Shown here piece by piece: positions 25,258 to 32,250 of a stretch of DNA of 64,000 bases; position 1 is the stretch's first letter, and each line of letters starts with the position of its first letter. The DNA is from Dryocola sp051307055 (GTDB taxonomy: Bacteria; Pseudomonadota; Gammaproteobacteria; Enterobacterales; Enterobacteriaceae). The position numbers and the translations under genes were made by a program. The stretch is from contig NZ_CP149994.1 of assembly GCF_051307055.1 (NCBI RefSeq), forward strand, positions 3,100,001 to 3,164,000. The letters run 5' to 3'. Below the pieces are notes generated by a model, which worked only from the letters and a program-made list of their open reading frames with translations, did no database searches and was not told the DNA's origin.

Positions 25258-26721
25258 ATGTTCAGGCAGTTGAAAAAAACGCTGGTTGCAACGCTGATGA
25301 CAACCTTACTCGTAGCTCAAACGACGCCAGCCTTCGCGGACGTGGCCGATCAGCTGCCTGATATGGGGACATCGGCCGGGAGTACGCTGTCAATTGGCCA
25401 GGAAATGCAGATGGGCGACTTTTATGTTCGCCAGCTTCGCGGCAGCGCTCCCCTGATTAACGATCCCCTGTTAGTTCAGTACATTAATGGTCTGGGCACG
25501 CGCCTGGTTAGCCATGCTAATTCGGTCAAGACGCCGTTCCATTTCTTTCTCATCAATAATGATGAAATAAACGCCTTTGCTTTCTTCGGCGGCAACGTCG
25601 TGCTGCACTCCGCCCTGTTCCGCTATGCCGATAACGAAAGCCAGCTCGCCTCGGTTATGGCGCACGAAATCTCGCACGTCACCCAGCGCCACCTCGCGCG
25701 GGCGATGGAAGACCAGAAAAAGAACGCGCCCCTGACATGGGTTGGCGCGCTGGGCTCTATCCTGCTGGCGATGGCGAGCCCGCAGGCGGGAATGGCAGCC
25801 CTGACGGGCACGCTGGCGGGGACGCAGCAAGGGATGATCAGCTTTACGCAACAGAACGAACAGGAGGCCGATCGCATCGGCATTCAGGTGCTCCAGCGTT
25901 CCGGTTTCGATCCTCAAGCGATGCCAACCTTCTTAGAAAAGCTGCTCGACCAGGCACGCTATTCCACCCGCCCGCCTGAAATCCTGCTGACGCACCCGCT
26001 GCCGGAAAGCCGTCTGGCAGATGCCCGTAACCGTGCCAACCAGATGCGGCCAATTGTGGTGCAGTCCTCAGAAAACTTTTACCTGGCCAAAGCGCGTACG
26101 CTTGGCATGTATAATTCCGGGCGTAACCAGCTCACCAGCGATTTGCTTGACGCCTGGTCAAAAGGCAATGTCCGCGAGCAGCACGCGGCGATTTACGGTC
26201 GCGCGCTGCAGGCGATGGAAGCCAAAAACTGGGGCGAGGCCCGCAAACAGCTCCAGCCTTTGCTCGCCGCGCAGCCGACAAACGCGTGGTATCTCGATCT
26301 GTCTACGGATATCGATTTAGGGCAAAACAAAACCGCTGACGCGATTAATCTCCTGAAGAACGCGCCGGGTCTGAATCTTAATCCGGTGCTGCAGCTTAAC
26401 CTTGCTAACGCCTACGTTCAGGCCGGCCAGCACGCGCAGGCGGCCGCCATTCTCAACCGCTACACCTTTGCCCATCCGGACGACGTGAACGGCTGGGATT
26501 TACTGGCACAGGCCGAAGCCGCGCTGGGCAATCGCGATCAGGAACTGGCCGCGCGCGCCGAGGTGATGGCGCTGGGCGGTCGCCTGGATCAGGCCATCTC
26601 GCTGCTCAGCAGCGCCAGCGCCCAGGTGAAGCTTGGCAGCCTCCAGCAGGCCCGCTACGATGCGCGTATCGATCAGTTCCGCGAGCTGCAAAAACGGTTC
26701 CTTCAATACCAGAAAATGTAA
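25258..26721 (+). CDS. bepA: BepA (YfgC), periplasmic zinc protease and chaperone
   Basis: M48-family metalloprotease that helps LptD mature and degrades stalled outer-membrane proteins at the BAM complex. It has 487 residues. A signal peptide ends near TPAFADVAD. The zinc motif HEISH is near residue 137 and the third ligand is in EQEADRIG. A C-terminal TPR array follows (AANAYVQAGQHAQAAAILNR). The 222-base gap to perM holds the divergent leaders; AGGATA lies before the ATG. Confidence 0.95.
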   Translation: MFRQLKKTLVATLMTTLLVAQTTPAFADVADQLPDMGTSAGSTLSIGQEMQMGDFYVRQLRGSAPLINDPLLVQYINGLGTRLVSHANSVKTPFHFFLINNDEINAFAFFGGNVVLHSALFRYADNESQLASVMAHEISHVTQRHLARAMEDQKKNAPLTWVGALGSILLAMASPQAGMAALTGTLAGTQQGMISFTQQNEQEADRIGIQVLQRSGFDPQAMPTFLEKLLDQARYSTRPPEILLTHPLPESRLADARNRANQMRPIVVQSSENFYLAKARTLGMYNSGRNQLTSDLLDAWSKGNVREQHAAIYGRALQAMEAKNWGEARKQLQPLLAAQPTNAWYLDLSTDIDLGQNKTADAINLLKNAPGLNLNPVLQLNLANAYVQAGQHAQAAAILNRYTFAHPDDVNGWDLLAQAEAALGNRDQELAARAEVMALGGRLDQAISLLSSASAQVKLGSLQQARYDARIDQFRELQKRFLQYQKM

Positions 26722-26732
26722 CGGGAGTTAAT

Positions 26733-27089
26733 ATGTCCGCAGGCGTCACTATTTATCACAATCCACGCTGTTCAAAGAGCCGCGAAACGTTAAGCCTGCT
26801 CAAGGCAAACGGCGCGGAGCCTGAAGTTGTACTGTATCTGGAAACGCCACCGGATGCGGATACGCTCAAATCTCTGCTGAGCAAATTAGGGTTTGCAAGC
26901 GCACGCGATCTGATGCGCCAGAAAGAAGATCTCTATAAAGAGTTAAATCTTGCAGAGGCAAGCTTAAGCGAAGAGCAGCTGATTCAGGCGATGGTGGAAA
27001 ATCCAAAGCTGATTGAGCGTCCGATCGTGCTGGCAAATGGCCAGGCGCGTATTGGCCGCCCGCCGGAGTCGGTGCTGGAGATTTTGTAA
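26733..27089 (+). CDS. yfgD: ArsC-family arsenate reductase-like protein (YfgD)
   Basis: 118 residues with the ArsC active-site motif HNPRCSKSRET (Cys13) and the conserved downstream segment RPIVLANGQARIGRPPESVL. In ArsC the three Arg around the active site bind the oxyanion, and matching Arg residues are visible. It follows bepA by 11 bases and is probably co-transcribed. No ars genes are nearby, so a role in arsenate resistance is unproven; it may be a general thiol reductase. Confidence 0.93.
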   Translation: MSAGVTIYHNPRCSKSRETLSLLKANGAEPEVVLYLETPPDADTLKSLLSKLGFASARDLMRQKEDLYKELNLAEASLSEEQLIQAMVENPKLIERPIVLANGQARIGRPPESVLEIL

Positions 27090-27131
27090 GGCGGAATAAA
27101 TGCCGCAGGCGCAGGGGCTTATCCGTCCTAA

Positions 27132-27446
27132 GGCAATGGTTTCGTAGGGTGGATAAGCATGCGCCATCCACCGTAAGGTTAAAGCCCCATTATCGGCAAT
27201 GGTTTCGTAGGGTGGATAAGCCTGCGCCATCCACCGCAAGGTTAAAGCCCCAGTATCGGCAATGGTTTCGTAGGGTGGATAAGCCTGCGCCATCCACCGC
27301 AAGCTTAAAGCTCCAGTATCGGCAATGGTTTCGTAGGGTGGATAAGCCTGCGCCATCCACCGCAAGGTTAAAGCCCCAGTATCGGCAATGATTTCGTAGG
27401 GTGGATAAGCCTGCGCCATCCACCGCAAGCTTAAAGCCCCAGAATC
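27132..27446. repeat. 63-bp tandem repeat array, five copies, built on the hda 3' end
   Basis: Five head-to-tail units start at 27132, 27195, 27258, 27321 and 27384; they differ by only a few bases each. Every unit has the palindrome GGTGGAT...ATCCACC (REP-like) and ends with TTAAAGCCCCAGTATC or a near variant. The last unit runs into the true 3' end of hda (stop at 27431-27433), so each unit carries a copy of the last codons of hda. The array fills the gap between convergent yfgD and hda. A single REP-like half precedes it at about 27093-27131. It is not a CRISPR: there are no unique spacers. Confidence 0.95.
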
Positions 27447-28132
27447 TCTTTAACAAACGGGATCGTCAGCTTACGCTGCGCGGTAATAGAGGCGCGATCG
27501 AGCTGATCGAGCGTCATAAACAGCGTGCGCATTTCGCGATCTAAACGCTTAAGCAGAAAACGCCCCACGTCTTCCGGCAGCTCAAAGCCACGCTGACGCG
27601 CGCGTAATTGCAGCGCCTGAAGCTTGTCATCGTCCGACAGCGGTTGCAGCTTATAGATTTGCCCCCAGTCGAGGCGCGATGCCAGATCCGGCAACCGCAA
27701 ATTAAGCTGGCGCGGCGGCCTGTCGCCGGTAATCAGCAGCCGGGTTTTCCCCGACTCCAGAATGCGGTTATAGAGGTTAAAGAGCGCCATTTCCCAGGGC
27801 TCATCACCGGCGATACATTCGATATTATCGATGCACACCAGCGAAAGCTGTTCCATTCCGTCCAGCACTTCCGGCACAAACCAGGTGCGTTTATCCAGCG
27901 GCACGTAACCCACCGCCTCGCCTCTTTGCGACAGTTCCGCACAAGCGGCGTGCAGCAAATGGCTGCGCCCGCCCCCTTCCCGCGACCAGAAATAGATATA
28001 CCCGCTGTGATCCTGACGGAGCACGGCCTGCAGGGCGGCGAGTAAAGAAGGGTTATCACCCGGCCAGAAACTGGAAAAAGTTTCATCGTCGGGCAAATAG
28101 AGTGGCAGTGAAAGCTGTGCCGGCGTATTCAG
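27431..28132 (-). CDS. hda: Hda, DnaA-inactivating AAA+ protein
   Basis: Binds the DNA-loaded sliding clamp and triggers ATP hydrolysis by DnaA (RIDA), preventing over-initiation. I start it at CTG (28130-28132): GAGG lies 5 bases upstream, the product is then 233 residues as in E. coli, and E. coli hda is known to use CTG. The upstream in-frame ATG (28147) has no Shine-Dalgarno. The clamp-binding motif QLSLPL is at the N-terminus. The AAA+ part has a GGGRSHLLHA P-loop, CIDNIE Walker B and an arginine-rich LASRLDWGQ box. The final codons lie inside the tandem array. Confidence 0.94.
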   Translation of the reverse strand: MNTPAQLSLPLYLPDDETFSSFWPGDNPSLLAALQAVLRQDHSGYIYFWSREGGGRSHLLHAACAELSQRGEAVGYVPLDKRTWFVPEVLDGMEQLSLVCIDNIECIAGDEPWEMALFNLYNRILESGKTRLLITGDRPPRQLNLRLPDLASRLDWGQIYKLQPLSDDDKLQALQLRARQRGFELPEDVGRFLLKRLDREMRTLFMTLDQLDRASITAQRKLTIPFVKEILGL

Positions 28133-28198
28133 AAGTACCTCAACCATAACAGGCAGAAAAACGCTGAGAGTCTATCACAGAATCAGGGTGCTGTAGAA

Positions 28199-28219
28199 CC
28201 GGGCGGGAACGCCGCCCGG
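28199..28219. other. GC-rich hairpin between uraA and hda
   Basis: CCGGGCGG, loop GAACG, CCGCCCGG: eight perfect pairs, 13 bases beyond the uraA stop. There is no T-run, so it is not a classical terminator. It may stabilise the upp-uraA message or limit read-through into hda. Confidence 0.6.
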
Positions 28220-28231
28220 CCTGCTGCAACA

Positions 28232-29518
28232 CTACGATTTTACTTCGCTGTCTTTCGCGTCAAGCACCACTTCTTCCGGACGCAGCACGTTGATAATTTT
28301 GAAAATGAGGCTCAGTCCCACGCCGACGATAGTCGCCAGCGCCATGCCTTTCAGCTCGGCGGCGCCAATGTGCACCTTCGCGCCGCTAACGCCGATTATC
28401 AGGATGACGGAAGTCAGGATCAGGTTTTGCGCCTTGCTGTAGTCAACTTTAGATTCGATCAGTACGCGAATACCGGATGCGCCGATCACCCCGTACAGCA
28501 GCAGGGAAACGCCGCCCATCACAGGAACCGGGATTATCTGAATCGCCGCCGCCAGCTTGCCGACGCAGGAAAGCAGAATCGCCAGAATAGCCGCGCCGCC
28601 GATAACCCAGGTGGAATACACGCGGGTAATCGCCATTACGCCGATGTTCTCACCGTAGGTTGTGTTCGGCGTGGAGCCGAAGAAACCGGAGAAAATCGTC
28701 GAAACGCCGTTGGCAAACATCGAGCGATGCAGGCCCGGATCGCGAATCAGATCCTTTTTAACGATGTTCGCCGTCACCACCAGGTGGCCGACGTGCTCGG
28801 CGATAACCACCAGCGCTGCGGGCAGAATGGTGAAGATAGCGAACCATTCGAAGCGCGGGGTGTAGAAGGTCGGCAGCGCAAACCAGTGCGCCTCACGGAT
28901 TGGCGTAACGTCTACCACGCCCATCACGAAGGAGAGCGCGTAGCCCGCCAGCACGCCGATAAGAATCGGGATAATCGCCAGGAAGCCGCGGAACAGCACG
29001 GAGCCGAAGACCGTTACCGCAAGCGTCACCAGAGAAATGATGATGGTGGTGCTGTCCGGGGAAGCGCCCTCCGCGGGCAGCAGCCCGGCCATATTTGCCG
29101 CAACGCCCGCCAGCTCAAGGCCGATTACCGCAACAATGGCGCCCATCGCCGCCGGCGGGAACATCACGTCCAGCCAGCCGGTGCCCGCCTTTTTCACAAT
29201 CAGCGCCACAATGCAAAACAGCACGCCGCACATGATAAAGCCGCCCAGCGCTACTTCATAACCCAGCGGCAACAGCAGCAGCACGGGGGAGATAAACGCA
29301 AAGCTTGATCCCAGGTATGCCGGGATTTTTCCCTTACAGATAAAGAGATACAGCAGCGTCCCGATACCGTTAAACAGCAGAACGGTCGCCGGGTTGATGT
29401 GGAACAGAATCGGCACCAGCACGGTTGCGCCAAACATGGCAAACAGATGCTGCAAACTTAACGGAATCGTTTGCAATAACGGCGGTCTTTCACTTACCCC
29501 GATAGCGCGGCGGGTCAT
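28232..29518 (-). CDS. uraA: UraA, uracil:proton symporter
   Basis: NCS2-family inner-membrane transporter with 14 predicted segments; 428 residues. Key acidic residues lie in IAEHVGHLVV and NTTYGENIGV, which bind uracil and protons in E. coli UraA. The ATG at 29518 has GAGGA 8 bases upstream and gives MTRRAIGVSERPPLLQ; a frame open from 29569 is rejected. It lies downstream of upp, and the imported uracil is the substrate of Upp. Confidence 0.96.
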   Translation of the reverse strand: MTRRAIGVSERPPLLQTIPLSLQHLFAMFGATVLVPILFHINPATVLLFNGIGTLLYLFICKGKIPAYLGSSFAFISPVLLLLPLGYEVALGGFIMCGVLFCIVALIVKKAGTGWLDVMFPPAAMGAIVAVIGLELAGVAANMAGLLPAEGASPDSTTIIISLVTLAVTVFGSVLFRGFLAIIPILIGVLAGYALSFVMGVVDVTPIREAHWFALPTFYTPRFEWFAIFTILPAALVVIAEHVGHLVVTANIVKKDLIRDPGLHRSMFANGVSTIFSGFFGSTPNTTYGENIGVMAITRVYSTWVIGGAAILAILLSCVGKLAAAIQIIPVPVMGGVSLLLYGVIGASGIRVLIESKVDYSKAQNLILTSVILIIGVSGAKVHIGAAELKGMALATIVGVGLSLIFKIINVLRPEEVVLDAKDSEVKS

Positions 29519-29567
29519 GTTGTTTTCCTCTGAGTATTGTTTTAACGAACGACGGGTTTTAAAAACC

Positions 29568-29596
29568 AAAAAAAAGCCGACTTTCGAAGTCGGCTA
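29568..29596 (-). terminator. Terminator or attenuator between upp and uraA
   Basis: AGCCGACTT-CG-AAGTCGGCT stem followed on the minus strand by TTTTTTTT, starting just after the upp stop. uraA begins 50 bases further on, so this probably limits, rather than abolishes, read-through. Confidence 0.8.
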
Positions 29597-29601
29597 CTTT
29601 T

Positions 29602-30228
29602 TTATTTCGTACCAAATATCTTGTCGCCGGCGTCGCCGAGGCCAGGAATAATGTATCCGTGCTCGTTGAGGCACTGATCGATGGAAGCGGTATAAAGTTC
29701 GACATCCGGGTGCGCTTTTTCCAGCGCGGCGATCCCTTCAGGCGCCGCCACCAGAACCAGCACCTTAATGCTGGTGCAGCCCGCATTTTTCAGCAGGTCG
29801 ATGGTGGCAATCATAGAACCACCGGTCGCCAGCATCGGGTCAACCACCAGCGCCATACGCTCTGCGATGTTTGAAACCAGCTTCTGGAAGTAAGGCACCG
29901 GCTCTAAGGTTTCTTCGTTACGATAAACGCCAACCACGCTGATACGCGCGCTGGGTACGTTTTCCAGCACGCCTTCCATCATGCCCAGACCGGCACGCAG
30001 AATTGGCACAACGGTAATTTTCTTGCCTTTGATCTGATCGATTTCTACCGGGCCGTTCCAGCCTTCGATAGTGACCTTTTCGATTTCCAGATCCGCAGTG
30101 GCTTCGTAAGTCAGCAGGCTGCCAACTTCTGAGGCGAGTTCACGAAAGCGTTTAGTACTGATGTCCTGCTCACGCATCAGGCCCAGCTTGTGTTTGACGA
30201 GTGGGTGTTTCACTTCCACGATCTTCAT
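29602..30228 (-). CDS. upp: Upp, uracil phosphoribosyltransferase
   Basis: Salvages uracil to UMP with PRPP. It has 208 residues, the E. coli length. The PRPP-binding loop is VDPMLATGGSMIAT, and uracil contacts lie in GYIIPGLGDAGDK. A clear -10 (TATAAT on the minus strand, 30276-30281) with a weak -35 at 30299-30304 lies upstream. It is divergent from purM. Confidence 0.97.
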   Translation of the reverse strand: MKIVEVKHPLVKHKLGLMREQDISTKRFRELASEVGSLLTYEATADLEIEKVTIEGWNGPVEIDQIKGKKITVVPILRAGLGMMEGVLENVPSARISVVGVYRNEETLEPVPYFQKLVSNIAERMALVVDPMLATGGSMIATIDLLKNAGCTSIKVLVLVAAPEGIAALEKAHPDVELYTASIDQCLNEHGYIIPGLGDAGDKIFGTK

Positions 30229-30315
30229 TACTCTTTCTCCCCGAGAATGTTGGCGACCACAAAAAAAATCGCCGGATTATACCGCTTTTTTGCATTCGCG
30301 CCATCGGTATTGGGG

Positions 30316-30329
30316 TTGATCGGGATCAA
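30316..30329. promoter_or_regulatory. Perfect FNR-type palindrome between upp and purM
   Basis: TTGATCGGGATCAA fits the full FNR consensus TTGAT-N4-ATCAA. It is centred about 53 bases upstream of the predicted upp start and about 95 bases upstream of a possible purM start. Neither is a standard activation position, so the role is uncertain. Confidence 0.5.
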
Positions 30330-30382
30330 CCAAACCCGAATGAGTATACATCAACAATCTTTCTTCCCGCGTTACAAGAGGC

Positions 30383-30398
30383 TCGCAAACGTTTGCCT
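30383..30398 (+). promoter_or_regulatory. PurR operator of purMN
   Basis: TCGCAAACGTTTGCCT holds the perfect core CGCAAACGTTTGC. It would overlap the -35 of a promoter with -10 TAGAAT at 30406-30411. PurR represses purMN in E. coli. Confidence 0.85.
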
Positions 30399-30452
30399 GC
30401 GCTGTTAGAATTGCCGCGATTTTTATTCCATACCACCCGTGGGGAACGCGCA

Positions 30453-31490
30453 GTGACCGATAAAACCTCTCTTAGCTACAAAGATGCCGGTGTTGATATT
30501 GATGCTGGTAACGCTCTGGTCGACAGAATTAAAGGCGTAGTGAAAAAGACCCGCCGCCCGGAAGTGATGGGTGGCCTGGGCGGTTTCGGTGCGCTGTGCG
30601 CGTTGCCTCAGAAATATCGCGAGCCCGTGCTGGTTTCCGGTACCGACGGCGTCGGCACCAAGCTGCGTCTGGCCATGGATTTAAAACGTCACGATACCAT
30701 CGGTATCGATCTGGTCGCGATGTGCGTAAACGATCTGGTGGTTCAGGGCGCGGAGCCTTTGTTCTTCCTCGATTATTACGCGACCGGCAAGCTTGATGTG
30801 GATACCGCATCCAGCGTCATTACCGGCATCGCAGAAGGTTGCCTGCAGTCTGGCTGCGCCCTGGTTGGCGGCGAAACCGCTGAGATGCCGGGCATGTACC
30901 ACGGCGAAGATTACGACGTGGCCGGTTTCTGCGTCGGCGTGGTTGAGAAGTCTGAAATCATTGATGGTTCTAAAGTTGCCGACGGGGATGTGCTGATAGC
31001 GCTCGCCTCAAGCGGCCCGCACTCTAACGGCTATTCGCTGGTACGCAAAGTGCTGGAAGTCAGCGGCGCCGATCCGCTGACCACCGAACTTGAAGGCAAG
31101 CCGCTGGCGGATCACCTGCTGGAACCCACCCGCATTTATGTCAAACCGCTGCTGGAACTGATTGGCGAAGTAGACGTGCACGCCATCGCCCACCTGACCG
31201 GCGGCGGCTTCTGGGAGAACATCCCGCGCGTGCTGCCAGACAATACGCAGGCGGTGATTGATGAGTCTTCATGGCAATGGCCTGCCGTATTTAACTGGCT
31301 GCAGAAAGCCGGCAACATCAGCAGCCATGAGATGTATCGCACCTTTAACTGCGGCGTGGGCATGCTTATCGTCCTGCCGGCCGCCGAGGCGGATAAAGCC
31401 GTTGCCTCGCTGCAAGCCAAAGGCGAAAACGCCTGGCAAATCGGTATCATTAAAGCGACTGATTCCAGCGAGCGCGTGGTTATTGAGTGA
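30453..31490 (+). CDS. purM: PurM, AIR synthetase
   Basis: Closes the imidazole ring: FGAM plus ATP gives AIR. I start it at the GTG (30453), which gives 345 residues as in E. coli (MTDKTSLSYKDAGVDI) with GGGGAA 8 bases upstream. The frame is open from 30201, but that is leader. Nucleotide-binding and family motifs include SGTDGVGTKLRLA, GGETAEMPGMY and HLTGGGFWENIPR. Its TGA stop shares a base with the purN start. Confidence 0.96.
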   Translation: MTDKTSLSYKDAGVDIDAGNALVDRIKGVVKKTRRPEVMGGLGGFGALCALPQKYREPVLVSGTDGVGTKLRLAMDLKRHDTIGIDLVAMCVNDLVVQGAEPLFFLDYYATGKLDVDTASSVITGIAEGCLQSGCALVGGETAEMPGMYHGEDYDVAGFCVGVVEKSEIIDGSKVADGDVLIALASSGPHSNGYSLVRKVLEVSGADPLTTELEGKPLADHLLEPTRIYVKPLLELIGEVDVHAIAHLTGGGFWENIPRVLPDNTQAVIDESSWQWPAVFNWLQKAGNISSHEMYRTFNCGVGMLIVLPAAEADKAVASLQAKGENAWQIGIIKATDSSERVVIE

Positions 31491-32131
31491 TGAAACACAT
31501 TGTGGTGCTGATTTCCGGCAACGGAAGCAATCTTCAGGCGATTATCGACGCCTGCGAGCAAAAAAAGATTAACGGCACCCTTTCGGCGGTGTTCAGCAAT
31601 AAGGCCGACGCGTTTGGCCTTGAACGCGCGCGCGCGGCGGGCATTCCGGCCCACGCGCTCACCGCCAGCCAGTTTGCCGACCGCGCGGCTTTCGATCGCG
31701 AATTAATGCAGGAAATCGACGCCTACGCGCCGGATCTGGTGGTGCTTGCCGGCTATATGCGCATTCTCAGCCCGGCGTTTGTGGCGCATTACTCCGGCCG
31801 CCTTATCAACATCCACCCTTCTCTGCTGCCAAAATATCCGGGTCTGCATACCCATCGTCAGGTGCTTGATAACGGCGATGAAGAGCACGGCACCTCGGTT
31901 CATTTCGTCACCGATGAACTGGACGGCGGTCCGGTCATTTTACAGGCCAGCATCCCCGTCTTTGCAGGCGATGACGAAGCCGACATCACCGCACGCGTGC
32001 AGCATCAGGAACACGCCATATATCCGCTGGTGGTGAGCTGGTTTATGGCGGGCCGTCTTGAGATGCGCGATAACGCAGCCTGGCTTGACGGGAAAGAACT
32101 CCCGCCGCAGGGTCACGCGGCAGAAGAATAA
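31490..32131 (+). CDS. purN: PurN, GAR transformylase
   Basis: Transfers the formyl group of 10-formyl-THF to GAR. It has 213 residues. It contains the substrate loop SGNGSNLQAI, the catalytic Asn-His pair in NIHPSLLPKYPG and Asp144 in DELDGGPVI. The start ATG overlaps the purM stop in TGATG, so the pair is translationally coupled. Confidence 0.96.
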   Translation: MKHIVVLISGNGSNLQAIIDACEQKKINGTLSAVFSNKADAFGLERARAAGIPAHALTASQFADRAAFDRELMQEIDAYAPDLVVLAGYMRILSPAFVAHYSGRLINIHPSLLPKYPGLHTHRQVLDNGDEEHGTSVHFVTDELDGGPVILQASIPVFAGDDEADITARVQHQEHAIYPLVVSWFMAGRLEMRDNAAWLDGKELPPQGHAAEE

Positions 32132-32137
32132 ACATTA

Positions 32138-32158
32138 AGGGGCTGCGGCCCCTTTTTT
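32138..32158 (+). terminator. Terminator after purN
   Basis: GGGGC, loop TGC, GGCCCC then TTTTTTAT: a short GC stem with a good T-run just after the purN stop. Confidence 0.88.
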
Positions 32159-32250
32159 ATGCCTGCGTCGTTGGACATTCCCCGCCAAAGCTCGCCATAA
32201 TGGCTGACGTGACGGCATTTTAACGTCCACGAAAACGGAAGTGAGGGCTA

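Noticed and set aside
27149..27391. 80-codon plus-strand repeat protein frame
   Set aside because: Same array read on the other strand; no ribosome-binding site and no neighbours to support it.
26964..27428. 154-codon minus-strand frame made of 21-residue repeats
   Set aside because: It is a by-product of the 63-bp tandem array and continues antisense into yfgD; codons are those of a non-coding palindrome.
27132..27446. CRISPR-like regular repeats
   Set aside because: Units are contiguous and nearly identical with no unique spacers, and no cas genes are present.
28370..29308. 312-codon plus-strand frame inside uraA
   Set aside because: Antisense to a complete transporter, with low-complexity His/Arg/Gln content typical of shadow frames.
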